Origin: Sulfolobus tengchongensis
Lineage (GTDB): Archaea > Thermoproteota > Thermoprotei_A > Sulfolobales > Sulfolobaceae
Direction of reading: 5' to 3'
DNA length: 64,000 nucleotides
NCBI RefSeq assembly: GCF_036967215.1
Contig: NZ_CP146016.1
Coordinates: 2,233,337 to 2,297,336, forward strand
In this document: in pieces, positions 9,006 to 25,127 of the stretch
Position numbering within the stretch: the first letter of the stretch is position 1
Layout of the letters: each line of letters opens with the position of its first letter
Translations under genes and position numbers: made by a program
The notes under the pieces: generated by a model
Database searches by the model: none
Told to the model about the DNA's origin: nothing
The model's input: the letters and a program-made list of their open reading frames with translations, nothing else

Positions 9006-9876
9006 CAATATCCCCAATAATTACAACATTCTCATTCTGGCATTTCATTAACATGCCTTCAATTTCAACTTCTCTCTCTCCAAATAAAGCAGAAGAGAAA
9101 ATGCCCTCATAGCTTACTACCTTATTAACATTATAAATATTATTACTTATAACATTTGCAATAGATGGATAAAATAAAGCCTCACAAGTACCCGAAATCG
9201 TAGCTCTAAATTTAATCCTGCCTACCTTTTTGCATACATCGCTACAATATTTCCAGGGTCTATCATCAACAAAAAGAATTGACACCCTTTTACCTTTATA
9301 AACTCCACGTCTTCTATTATCGTATAATATATCTGCAAAATCTATTCCATAATTTTCGTTAGCTTCATATATCCATTCGTAATCCTTCTCAAATCCCGTA
9401 AATGTCTCCATGAAGTCTAAGGTCTTTTTACACCCATATATTATTAGATCGATGTCTGAATCTTTATGATAACTATTCAACAAGATAGATCCAGTTACGC
9501 CTACCTTATCGACTCGTATATATTTTTCAACAATCTCTATAAGCCTATATAAAATCTCGTCATTTATACTTCTGCTTAATATTTCTTGTAGCTTCTCTTC
9601 GGGTTTCAAATGTTTAACGATATTGGAAAGGTTGACTATGGGAAAGGAAGCATCATAACAACTTTCAAAATTGAATTTTTGTTTAACTTTAATAAGATTA
9701 TGTATTCCATATCTTTTCAATACCCTTTCATATCCATTCCAAATTCCCTTACCAGTATAAATATACTTGAGATAGGCAAATATATAACCAGGAGGATTAT
9801 AATTTGTTAATACTGTATATACATTATTCTCCTTATCAATTATAATGTCCCTATCCAAGAAATAACCTCTTCCCAC
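8977..9876 (-). CDS. predicted nucleotidyltransferase (COG1665-like)
   Basis: This 299-residue protein has a minimal nucleotidyltransferase core: GVTGS at residues 126-130 and DSDIDL at 139-144, the GS...DxD pattern that binds nucleotide and metal. A third acid is likely in YGIDFADIL about 35 residues later. A long N-terminal domain precedes the core, and a C-terminal segment ends in a predicted strand-rich fold. This matches the archaeal COG1665 predicted nucleotidyltransferases; the substrate is unknown. It overlaps the CitG-like gene (29 bases at the chosen start) and the DUF1464 gene (37 bases). GTG start. Confidence 0.7.
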   Translation of the reverse strand: MGRGYFLDRDIIIDKENNVYTVLTNYNPPGYIFAYLKYIYTGKGIWNGYERVLKRYGIHNLIKVKQKFNFESCYDASFPIVNLSNIVKHLKPEEKLQEILSRSINDEILYRLIEIVEKYIRVDKVGVTGSILLNSYHKDSDIDLIIYGCKKTLDFMETFTGFEKDYEWIYEANENYGIDFADILYDNRRRGVYKGKRVSILFVDDRPWKYCSDVCKKVGRIKFRATISGTCEALFYPSIANVISNNIYNVNKVVSYEGIFSSALFGEREVEIEGMLMKCQNENVVIIGDIDVRGYVKPL

Positions 9877-10730
9877 TCTCTCAGCCTCACGTATGAAATT
9901 GGAGTTCCACTGCTTTCTAACATATCTAAGTAATAACGCAGATTACCCCCAAAATAAGCATTAGCTATAAAAGCTGAACCAACAGCAGACTCTTTAAATT
10001 TAAAGTCATACTTCTCGCCAAAGTCTAAGGAGTTCTTATTATAGCCAGATACGATTATAGGTAAGTGATATTTTTGACTATACCATTCAGCAATTATTCT
10101 TATAAGATCTAAATTCCTATTAATGTTATAAATTGTTGATTTATTAATGCCAGAATACTTACTAAGAAGATACGCAACTTCTCCATCTAGGCCATTCAAA
10201 TAGGTACCACCATATCCATCTATTATTTTACCTTTAATTACAACTATAATTGCGGAAAATTTTCTACCCATTTCAATTAAAATGAAATCATCAACCTTCA
10301 GAAAAACTCTATAAAAAAACGCTGAGGCTACTTTGTCTGCAGTCCCTTTATCTATCACGTCAATTTTCTTTTCAGTTGGCACACTCTCTAATTCAATAAC
10401 AGATGGCACGGTGAAAGAGTTATAAGAGCTTAAATACTGCCTAGATGCCAATAAAAAATCTCTTAAGGGACCATGAGAATTAGGATCTTTCAGTGTAAGC
10501 AAAAAAATTTCTTTCCCACCTATATTTCTTATATTATAAAAAGGTAAACCGTGACCAGAAGGTAAAGCGATTGACATAGGGCGATAATTTGCAATCAATT
10601 TAGCTAAAACTATGGAATTCTTCTCAATCAAATCCGTAGGTATTTCAAAATAGTTAATCAAATTTCCTAGCTCATCAACAAATGCAAAAGCATAAGTTTC
10701 ACTTCCAGGATCAATACCTGCATAAATCAT
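9840..10730 (-). CDS. DUF1464/COG2441 ASKHA-fold protein (predicted kinase)
   Basis: A 296-residue protein opening with IYAGIDPGSETYAFAFVDELG, the phosphate-1 loop of the acetate/sugar kinase-Hsp70-actin fold. A second nucleotide-contact region is LIEMGRKFSAIIVV in the middle, with VSGYN near the C-terminus as adenosine loop. The family is listed as a predicted butyrate kinase, but I know of no experimental proof. It heads an overlapping operon with a nucleotidyltransferase, a CitG-like protein and a phosphoesterase. I prefer ATG 10730; TTG at 10760 would add 10 residues. Confidence 0.7.
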   Translation of the reverse strand: MIYAGIDPGSETYAFAFVDELGNLINYFEIPTDLIEKNSIVLAKLIANYRPMSIALPSGHGLPFYNIRNIGGKEIFLLTLKDPNSHGPLRDFLLASRQYLSSYNSFTVPSVIELESVPTEKKIDVIDKGTADKVASAFFYRVFLKVDDFILIEMGRKFSAIIVVIKGKIIDGYGGTYLNGLDGEVAYLLSKYSGINKSTIYNINRNLDLIRIIAEWYSQKYHLPIIVSGYNKNSLDFGEKYDFKFKESAVGSAFIANAYFGGNLRYYLDMLESSGTPISYVRLREWEEVISWIGTL

Positions 10731-11099
10731 CAGTGGCTGCCTCGCTATATCACTATTCAATACGGCTTTTCGTCATCATCAATCACAACATATTAATCAA
10801 ATATAAAAATATATCTTGCTAAATGCCACGTTAGCAACTCCAATAACTTCTTTGCTCTCTTTGATACTGTTACAAGCATAGTCAACCCAAAATTTCTGAG
10901 ACTGTAAATTACGTTATTCGTCTCATTCTTACTATTTCTTAACATGACATGAGATAAAATACAATAAACGAACTTAATACACTTACAAGAGATGCTATAA
11001 ATATGGTCAAAATCCTAAACAAAGTCGATATTATCCACTTCTGCTATATAAAACTCGTCCGTTTGCCCCTTTCCGGAAGATTTTTCATAAAGCACCTCG

Positions 11100-11115
11100 A
11101 TACTCGATCGAGTAT
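11100..11115. promoter_or_regulatory. perfect 16-base palindrome, possible operator
   Basis: atactcgatcgagtat is an exact palindrome in otherwise AT-rich DNA, directly followed by ttttttataaaaa, a good TATA box for plus-strand transcription. No gene of more than six codons starts within the expected distance, so any transcript would be non-coding or a relic. Confidence 0.4.
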
Positions 11116-11191
11116 TTTTTATAAAAACTAATTTTGCATGGAGATAAAAATTTTTTGAAGAGTAACGGAAATGCTCTTAATAAGAGTAGTA

Positions 11192-11207
11192 GGGGGCTAT
11201 GACCCCC
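11192..11207 (-). terminator. GC hairpin 3' of tRNA-Asp
   Basis: Five G, a six-base loop and five C form a strong hairpin that begins four bases after the 3' end of tRNA-Asp. It may stop or protect the tRNA transcript. It lacks a following U-run, so this role is tentative. Confidence 0.35.
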
Positions 11208-11211
11208 AATG

Positions 11212-11286
11212 CGCCGCGGCCGGGATTTGAACCCGGGTCAGGGGCTCGACAGGCCCCCATCCTAGACCGGGCTAGACTACCGCGGC
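11212..11286 (-). tRNA. tRNA-Asp (GTC)
   Basis: Acceptor GCCGCGG/CCGCGGC with discriminator G73, anticodon stem GGGGC/GCCCC around loop CTGTCGA (anticodon GTC), and T loop TTCAAAT. No intron and no encoded CCA. It is the first of three minus-strand tRNA genes in this interval, each in its own AT-rich spacer. Confidence 0.95.
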
Positions 11287-11587
11287 ATTTACCATTCTTT
11301 AAGATTCGAACTTGTGTTGCGCTCTACGTTATCGTATAAGTATGTAATAAAAACTCACTTAAAAAACCATCGCTTATCCGAGAACCAAGAATCCCATAAG
11401 ATTATTTATAATAAAAGTAATGCTAAAGATTTGACATTGAAGTTAAGATTAATTTTTAGAATAATCCATGTAAAGATAATTAAGGGTTCTACTCAAGTAA
11501 AATTAAGAAAGCAATAACATAATAACTTCCTAGGATACTAACTTTTTAGATTCTCTAAACAGTAAATATAAGAATCAATAATAATGG
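11287..11587. other. tRNA spacer, nothing recognised
   Basis: AT-rich DNA between tRNA-Asp and initiator tRNA-Met. A 67-codon plus-strand frame here has no family features and is treated as chance. No repeat or hairpin stood out. Confidence 0.5.
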
Positions 11588-11685
11588 TAGCGGGGCCTGG
11601 ATTTGAACCAGGGACCTCGGGGTGTCCCAACGCGTGCCTACAAGTATATGAGCCCCGCGGCCTTACCAGGCTAGCCCACCCCGCT
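11588..11685 (-). tRNA. initiator tRNA-Met (CAT) with 23-base intron
   Basis: The acceptor stem AGCGGGG/CCCCGCT begins with an A1:T72 pair and the anticodon stem has consecutive G:C pairs (CGGGG/CCCCG). Both mark archaeal initiator tRNA. The anticodon loop CTCATA is interrupted after position 37 by a 23-base intron (11624-11646), and the last loop base A follows. The intron ends can form the bulge-helix-bulge needed by the archaeal splicing endonuclease. Discriminator is A73. Confidence 0.93.
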
Positions 11686-11955
11686 ACTTTACCCCGCCAT
11701 TTATTTTAAATGCTACTTAACCTTTAAAGTTATTGTTACCATGATTTTGATTTTTAAGCTTAATAATTAAATCGACCACAAAGTATCTGCCCATATATCT
11801 ATTGTAACTTTGTAATTACGTAATCAAGATTAAATGGAATGATTTCTCTAAAATATAATGCCTATTTGGAATATCTAAATGGGATCTCTACACAATTGGG
11901 TTTAAATTACAGCAATATTATAATTTAGGGAAAACTTGTAAGATATAATTTTTAA

Positions 11956-12053
11956 CGCCGGGGGCGGGATTTGAACCCGCGCGGGGAAGATCCCCACTGG
12001 CTGCCTGGAAATAGTCTCCAGGCCAGCCCCTTAGTCCGCTCGGGCACCCCGGC
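11956..12053 (-). tRNA. tRNA-Ser (GGA) with 13-base intron
   Basis: A class II tRNA with acceptor GCCGGGG/CCCCGGC, discriminator G73 and a long variable arm (tggggatcttccccg). The anticodon loop reads CTGGAG, then a 13-base intron (12003-12015), then A. The anticodon GGA reads UCC and UCU codons. The CTGG/CCAG helix at the splice sites fits a bulge-helix-bulge motif. Confidence 0.93.
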
Positions 12054-12090
12054 ACTAATATTTTTTTGCAAGAACTATAAAAAGATTTTT

Positions 12091-12399
12091 TTATATTAGC
12101 TGGATTTCGATATATACGTCTTCCGGAACTCTAACTCTCATTAATTGTCTCATTACTCTCTCATCTGCTGCTATATCTATTAACCTTTTATGTACGCGCA
12201 TCTCCCATTTTTCCCATTTTTTCCTACCTTCACCATGAGGTAGTCGCATTATTGGGACTTCTAGTTTACTAGTAGGCAGTGGTATAGGACCTCTCATCTC
12301 TATTCCTGTTTTTTCAACGATACCTCTTATCTGCGTAATTACATAATTCAAATTTTCAACATTAGTACTCCATAACCTTATTCTTGCTTTTGTAGGCAT
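12091..12399 (-). CDS. rps10: 30S ribosomal protein uS10
   Basis: A 102-residue uS10 with the family segments ARIRLWSTN near the N-terminus, [13 protein letters not shown] in the middle and the helical RVHKRLIDI region. It sits in the head of the small subunit. It follows EF-1A by 28 bases, the conserved archaeal order uS7-EF1A-uS10. TTGGTGATTTT before the ATG is a clear Shine-Dalgarno site. Confidence 0.97.
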   Translation of the reverse strand: MPTKARIRLWSTNVENLNYVITQIRGIVEKTGIEMRGPIPLPTSKLEVPIMRLPHGEGRKKWEKWEMRVHKRLIDIAADERVMRQLMRVRVPEDVYIEIQLI

Positions 12400-12427
12400 A
12401 AAATCACCAACAAAAAATAAAATTAAA

Positions 12428-13735
<1,308 letters not shown>

Positions 13736-13780
13736 TTATAACACTCTCCTAACCGATATAGTGATAGAGTTAATAAAAGT

Positions 13781-14362
13781 TTACCTTGAACTTAACGCTA
13801 TTCTTTCTATCTCTTCTTTTCTTTTTATTGCAAAGCTTTTTGGATCATTATTTGCAGCCGCAATTATCTCTTCAGCTAATGCCTCTTCTATAGGCTTCGG
13901 ATTATTAAATGACGAATCCTTAGCACCAAGAGCGATATGCCTCAGCGCTAAATCTATCCTTCTCTGTGGTGAAACGTCAACTGCCACGTAGTATACAATA
14001 CCACCGTACATTATTCTTGTTACTTCTTCTCTAGGTGCACTATTCTCTATGGCTCTAACTAACACTTGTATTGGATTTTGGTTAGTTTTTAGATAAATTA
14101 TGTCAAATGCCAATTTTACAATATTATACGCTAAATGTTTCTTTCCTTTGTTTCTACCAGGCCTCATTATTTGATTTACTAATCTTTCCACTATTGGCAC
14201 TTTGGCTTTTCCGAATCTTCTGTGTTCATGCCTACCTCCAGTATGTGGTAAATAAACTGGCATAAGAGAAATATATTTCTTTAAACTGGGATCTCTTACC
14301 TCAACCTTTGTATCCCACTTGCCAAACACTTTAATATCTAACTGCAAGTTCTCCAATGACAT
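13781..14362 (-). CDS. rps7: 30S ribosomal protein uS7
   Basis: A 193-residue archaeal uS7, recognised by [37 protein letters not shown] and APREEVTRI. It binds the 3' major domain of 16S rRNA and nucleates head assembly. First gene of the uS7-EF1A-uS10 operon. The minus-strand leader carries GAGGTAAC before the ATG, and its TATA box lies in 14395-14409, shared with the divergent BFN gene. Confidence 0.97.
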   Translation of the reverse strand: MSLENLQLDIKVFGKWDTKVEVRDPSLKKYISLMPVYLPHTGGRHEHRRFGKAKVPIVERLVNQIMRPGRNKGKKHLAYNIVKLAFDIIYLKTNQNPIQVLVRAIENSAPREEVTRIMYGGIVYYVAVDVSPQRRIDLALRHIALGAKDSSFNNPKPIEEALAEEIIAAANNDPKSFAIKRKEEIERIALSSR

Positions 14363-14394
14363 CTATTTGTTACCTCTAATGCTATCTATGATTT

Positions 14395-14409
14395 GGATAT
14401 TTAAATTTA
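14395..14409. promoter_or_regulatory. bidirectional TATA region of uS7 operon and BFN gene
   Basis: gatatttaaatttat can be read as a TATA box on either strand. It lies about 30 bases before the plus-strand ATG at 14438 and about 35-45 before the minus-strand uS7 start, which carries a Shine-Dalgarno leader. Confidence 0.5.
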
Positions 14410-14437
14410 TGATACATAAGTATATGATAGTGTATAG

Positions 14438-14917
14438 ATGATGAACCTCCAACCCATTAAGGATGAGGATTTCATAAAAGTCAATTCCGTTGACGCGTTC
14501 TTCATGCCACTTCACGGTATCCCTACTATAGTCTGCTATTTAGAAGACGGGAGACAATTCTACTTATTTAGCGTTCCTGCAGAAATTGTAATAGCGATAA
14601 ATAAAACGAAAGGTAACAAAGAAGAAGAATTCGGTGATAAGAGAGAAAATATATACGATATCATTTCATTTATACCAGAAATTGTAGATGATTTCTCAAA
14701 ACATATAGAAAAAGTTATCATAGATGATATGATAAGAGATACTGGAGTATATGTTGCAACTGTAGAGTTCAAATTCGATGGGGTTGTAATTCAGAAGAGA
14801 ATGATACCGAGTCACGCAATATTTCTTGCAATAATTACGAATAAACCAATTTTTGTAAAAAAGGGCCTTGTTGATGAGCAAGAAAAAGAAGGTAGAGAAA
14901 ACCAGCAAAAATTCTAA
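14438..14917 (+). CDS. bifunctional nuclease (BFN, DUF151) domain protein
   Basis: This 159-residue protein matches the BFN/DUF151 family: GIPTIVCYLEDGRQFYLFSV (residues about 28-47), then AEIVIAI, and IPSHAIFLAIITNKPIFV near the C-terminus. Plant and bacterial members have DNase and RNase activity or act as stress regulators; the archaeal role is unknown. It ends in a short hydrophilic tail, VDEQEKE onward. Two adjacent ATG codons open the gene and the first is taken. It is divergent from the uS7 operon. Confidence 0.8.
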   Translation: MMNLQPIKDEDFIKVNSVDAFFMPLHGIPTIVCYLEDGRQFYLFSVPAEIVIAINKTKGNKEEEFGDKRENIYDIISFIPEIVDDFSKHIEKVIIDDMIRDTGVYVATVEFKFDGVVIQKRMIPSHAIFLAIITNKPIFVKKGLVDEQEKEGRENQQKF

Positions 14918-15679
14918 ATTTCCCTCTAATCTAATGTTAGCTTTCAATGCTTGTTAATTTAAATCTTAAAGCTTGATAGATTCAAAACTCGTCTTGATAA
15001 ATATTTTAAGATCCACAATTTAGTGTTTGGGTCTAATCGAATTTCATATACTTTGTATTCAACTCTCAATCCTCATATAAAACATATTAGTCGGGTTTGA
15101 GTTATACAAACCCGATGAACGAGGTCGACTAGACCCTCGTATTTCACCGAAGTCGCGGATTTTTCCGCTTATCCTTTCCAATCCCATTAGGAGGATAATC
15201 CCACTCACCCTTTAAGAAAACCCTCCACATCTTGACTCTTCTTACCCACCATCATTCGGGAATTTATCATCCACATCTAGGGTGGGATCTAAAAAGTAAA
15301 TCATGCGTATAGCATATAAATTTCGTGTCTTTATGGGAACTGCTTTCAACGTCTATTAGTTAAAGCTAACCTTAAATATTAACAACTGTTAAGGACTTTC
15401 TACTACCTATTATATTTTTGGAAAGATATAGAGAATTAAGTTGTGTTAACTTAGGATTTTTAATTACAAATATAAACATATAAAATAATAATAATAATTA
15501 AAAAGTATCTAAGAAAAAGTCCATAAAAATCTTTGATGGACTTAGTTGGTCAGATTATATCATTATTGTATATAAATAAACCAACTCATAAAAATCGTAA
15601 CATCGCAATAAATAGCAAAAATTTTGAACGATTAGAAAACATTAAAACTTATTGGATATCATATTTAAATAGTGTAAAA
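14918..15679. other. 760-base non-coding gap containing dispersed repeat copy A
   Basis: No gene is supported. The first part is taken up by a dispersed repeat (about 15021-15347). The remainder is very AT-rich spacer up to the 3' end of the uS12 gene. Confidence 0.6.
15021..15347 (+). repeat. dispersed repeat copy A (about 325 bases, IS-derived or MITE-like)
   Basis: This segment is alignable along its whole length with 24740-24996. Both begin with gggt(c)ta...tttcatata.tttgtattcaactct and end at gggaactgctttc. The last 100 bases are essentially identical, including the caccatcattcgggaattta and catcatgcgtatagc regions. Copy A has about 60 extra bases near its left part with two small hairpins (gtcgggtttg/caaacccga and cgaggtc/gaccctcg). 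There is no long reading frame, so it is a non-autonomous element or transposon remnant. Confidence 0.75.
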
Positions 15680-16123
15680 TTACCTAACTGGCTTCTGTTT
15701 TTTCCCTTTGTATAATGCATCTAATGATACGCCATTTACCATTATAACCTTATATCTTACTCCAGGTAAGTCTCCCATTGACCTACCTAACGTACCACCT
15801 ATACCCGTAATTATTACCTCGTCATGTTCATCAATGAAGTTAACACCACCGTCACCTGGAACAAAAGCTGTAACAACTCTACCATTTTTGACTAATTGCA
15901 CTCTTACACATTTTCTAACTGCTGAATTGGGTTGTCTAGACTCTATACCAACTTTTTCTAACACTATACCTCTAGCCATTGGTGCGCCTTCTAATGGATC
16001 ATATTTCTCCTTCAACTTTAGGATCTTTGTCTTATATTTCCTTTGACTTCTTCTAAACTTTAATCTCTTTAATCTTAATTTCCTAGCTGCGTATATTCCC
16101 TTTGGTGATTTACTTTTGACCAT
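15680..16123 (-). CDS. rps12: 30S ribosomal protein uS12
   Basis: A 147-residue archaeal uS12 with [34 protein letters not shown] (decoding-centre loop) and [12 protein letters not shown]. The start at MVKSKSPKG (16123) gives the usual length and has AAGGTG just upstream; an in-frame start at 16135 would add four residues. It is the last gene of the rpoH-rpoB-rpoA1-rpoA2-rpl30e-nusA-rps12 run, a classic archaeal transcription/translation operon. Confidence 0.96.
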   Translation of the reverse strand: MVKSKSPKGIYAARKLRLKRLKFRRSQRKYKTKILKLKEKYDPLEGAPMARGIVLEKVGIESRQPNSAVRKCVRVQLVKNGRVVTAFVPGDGGVNFIDEHDEVIITGIGGTLGRSMGDLPGVRYKVIMVNGVSLDALYKGKKQKPVR

Positions 16124-16136
16124 TTCCCTTAACACC

Positions 16137-16568
16137 TTAAACTATTACTACATTATCAATATCCATGTACCTCTTTAAAATTAGCTTTGCTCTTACAACG
16201 TTCCTACCATTCTTACCTATTGCTAATCCTTTATCTTGAGGATCTACTGTTATATAAACTGACTTTTTCGAGTTAGTATTTACTACTTTTACGCTTCTAA
16301 CTCTAGCTGGGCTCATTAGATTTTTCACCAAGTCCTCTAAATTGTCACTATATGCAACAAGCTCTATATCTTTTCCTATAATTTTCCTTAACTTTTTAAC
16401 GTTAGTACCACTCTTACCTATCGCGACTCCCATATCTTTTGAATCGACCAGAAATATTATTCTATTATTTTCATTGTCAATTATACAATCTTTTACATTA
16501 GCCTTAGTAACTTCTTGAAACAATGAAATGTAACGAATCTCTTCTGGTGTTAATTTAATCTCGGGCAG
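16137..16568 (-). CDS. nusA: NusA-like KH-domain transcription factor, probable CTG start
   Basis: The protein has two KH domains with [17 protein letters not shown] (first) and [18 protein letters not shown] (second), typical of short archaeal NusA, which lacks the bacterial N-terminal and S1 domains. The first ordinary start in frame is TTG at 16523, but the conserved N-terminal sentence [16 protein letters not shown] lies upstream of it. The only start-like codon that includes it is CTG at 16568, preceded by GGAGAGGTGA and a six-T spacer. That gives 143 residues. Its Shine-Dalgarno overlaps the stop codon of eL30, so translation should be coupled. Confidence 0.9.
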   Translation of the reverse strand: MPEIKLTPEEIRYISLFQEVTKANVKDCIIDNENNRIIFLVDSKDMGVAIGKSGTNVKKLRKIIGKDIELVAYSDNLEDLVKNLMSPARVRSVKVVNTNSKKSVYITVDPQDKGLAIGKNGRNVVRAKLILKRYMDIDNVVIV

Positions 16569-16584
16569 AAAAAATCACCTCTCC
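16566..16584 (-). promoter_or_regulatory. Shine-Dalgarno and CTG start of nusA
   Basis: On the minus strand GGAGAGGTGA (16584-16575) is followed by TTTTTT and CTG (16568-16566). GAGGTGA is fully complementary to the crenarchaeal 16S rRNA tail. A TGA stop occurs in frame just before the T-run, so no earlier start is possible. Confidence 0.75.
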
Positions 16585-16892
16585 TTTATAATATCTAAAA
16601 TTTTGGAGTCTCCCTCATCCAAAACACTTATTGTGGAAATCATAAATGGTTTTCCACACAACGTACCGAGATCCCATCCACTACCTTTGTACTCATAAAT
16701 AGGTATATTAGAGAGCTTTGCGTAGTATGTTATATCTTCTTTAAGATCTCCTCTTAACGTTGATGCTATTATTACCATTTTAACCTTACCTAATTTTACG
16801 TATTTTATAGCTTTTCTTGCTCCAAAGATAACCTTACCAGTTTTTAAAAGTGTCTTTAACTCACCTTCAAATGACACTTGTTGTTCTGCCAT
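16575..16892 (-). CDS. rpl30e: 50S ribosomal protein eL30
   Basis: A 105-residue eL30 of the L7Ae/L30e RNA-binding fold: TGKVIFGARKAIKYVKLGK, VIIASTLRGDL and GTLCGKPFMIS are family segments. It binds K-turn RNA in the large subunit. The start is placed at MAEQQV (16892); the in-frame ATG at 16901 adds three residues. It lies between rpoA2 and nusA, the usual place in crenarchaea. Its stop codon forms part of the nusA Shine-Dalgarno site. Confidence 0.95.
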   Translation of the reverse strand: MAEQQVSFEGELKTLLKTGKVIFGARKAIKYVKLGKVKMVIIASTLRGDLKEDITYYAKLSNIPIYEYKGSGWDLGTLCGKPFMISTISVLDEGDSKILDIIKER

Positions 16893-16897
16893 TTTAA

Positions 16898-24094
<7,197 letters not shown>

Positions 24095-24100
24095 TTTAAC

Positions 24101-24355
24101 TCACCCACTAATTACATACCTATACGAAACAACTTCTCCGTATAACGAACTTTTCCTTACGATTCTAATTATATCTCCTGGCTTTGCTCCAATGATCTTA
24201 ACTACCGGATCTGATGCTCTTATCCAAGGTAATTGCTCCGGCTTAATACCTAATTCTTTCAAAATTTTATATGCTTCCTCAATACTAAGAACCTCATGTT
24301 TAGGCACAAGATAGTGAATCCTTGGATCAATCTTCTTATTAGATGATCCTCTCAT
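24101..24355 (-). CDS. rpoH: DNA-directed RNA polymerase subunit H
   Basis: An 84-residue subunit H, homologue of the C-terminal domain of eukaryotic Rpb5. Typical segments are [22 protein letters not shown] and [10 protein letters not shown]. It is the first gene of the polymerase operon. The promoter should lie in the 40 bases to the right (actcttattaacc on the minus strand, about 24378-24390, is a weak TATA candidate). Confidence 0.96.
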   Translation of the reverse strand: MRGSSNKKIDPRIHYLVPKHEVLSIEEAYKILKELGIKPEQLPWIRASDPVVKIIGAKPGDIIRIVRKSSLYGEVVSYRYVISG

Positions 24356-25127
24356 TATTAACCATTATTCACATACTGCATTTGGTTAATAAGAGTTTTA
24401 CTGTTGCTTATAACATTGATATTTTACGAAATGTTAACAAGCTAACTGCAGATTGCTTTCTAAGGACTATATAAATTCTTATTTATGCTCAAAACGCTCG
24501 ATTCCATATAATTCTAAAAGTATATTAAGTATATATAGAAAATACTAGATTATATCATTATAGATTTATATATTCTGGTTAAAAATTTTAGAGACAGCAT
24601 TAATAATCTTGAAGCAATTACAACATGCATAAAATTTAGCCAGAAATAATAGCTATCCCGTTACTATCATATTTACTCTATAAACAAGAATAAATTTGCA
24701 TTTACTAGGATAATAAAAATGTGGAAATGAAACATTTAGGGTTTAGGTCTCATTGAATTTCATATATTTTGTATTCAACTCTAAACCCGTGGACTTCACG
24801 AAGTCGCGGATAAATCCACTCATTCCTCTCCGTCCCATTAGGGGGATAACCCCACTCACCTTACGGTGAGAAAACCCACATTTTGTTTTAATCCCACCAT
24901 CATTCGGGAATTTATCATCCACATCTAGGGTGGGATCTAAAAAGTAAATCATGCGTATAGCATATAAATTTCGTGTCTTTATGGGAACTGCTTTCGACGA
25001 CACTTCTTATTAAATTAAGCTAAGTAGTAGTGTGTAAGGTCTTTTTAATAATATTATAATCGTTAATGAATTGACAAGAGAGTAAACTAATTTATTCTTC
25101 TATAGTATATTAAGGTGTTGTGGGTGA
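24356..25127. other. 770-base non-coding gap containing dispersed repeat copy B
   Basis: Very AT-rich DNA between the divergent polymerase operon and aIF5B gene. The only structure recognised is the repeat at 24740-24996. A minus-strand 86-codon frame lying exactly over that repeat is considered a by-product of it. Confidence 0.6.
24740..24996 (+). repeat. dispersed repeat copy B (about 257 bases)
   Basis: Partner of 15021-15347. The right-hand 100 bases, from catcattcgggaattt to gggaactgctttc, are practically identical and the left 45 bases are also conserved. The middle is shorter and carries its own hairpins, such as ctcaccttacggtgag and acttcacgaagt. A short left-end look-alike (ggggtttaggtctcatta) occurs at 55945-55965. 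Confidence 0.75.

Larger units (their letters stand above)
10761..11211. other. 450-base gap with a perfect palindrome and a hairpin
   Basis: No gene is seen. Near the left edge is the promoter region of the DUF1464 operon (TATA-like tatttgattaatatg about 10785-10800 on the minus strand). A perfect 16-base palindrome lies at 11100-11115 and a GC hairpin at 11192-11207, just downstream of tRNA-Asp. Confidence 0.6.

Noticed and set aside
11314-11517. 67-codon plus-strand frame between tRNA genes
   Set aside because: No family features, AT-driven composition, no ribosome binding site.
15533-15715. 60-codon plus-strand frame before the uS12 gene
   Set aside because: Its end runs into the antisense of uS12 and it shows no recognisable motif.
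24743-25003. Minus-strand frame of 86 codons in the rpoH-infB gap
   Set aside because: It lies exactly over dispersed repeat copy B; the corresponding region of copy A has no matching intact frame, so protein selection is not supported.
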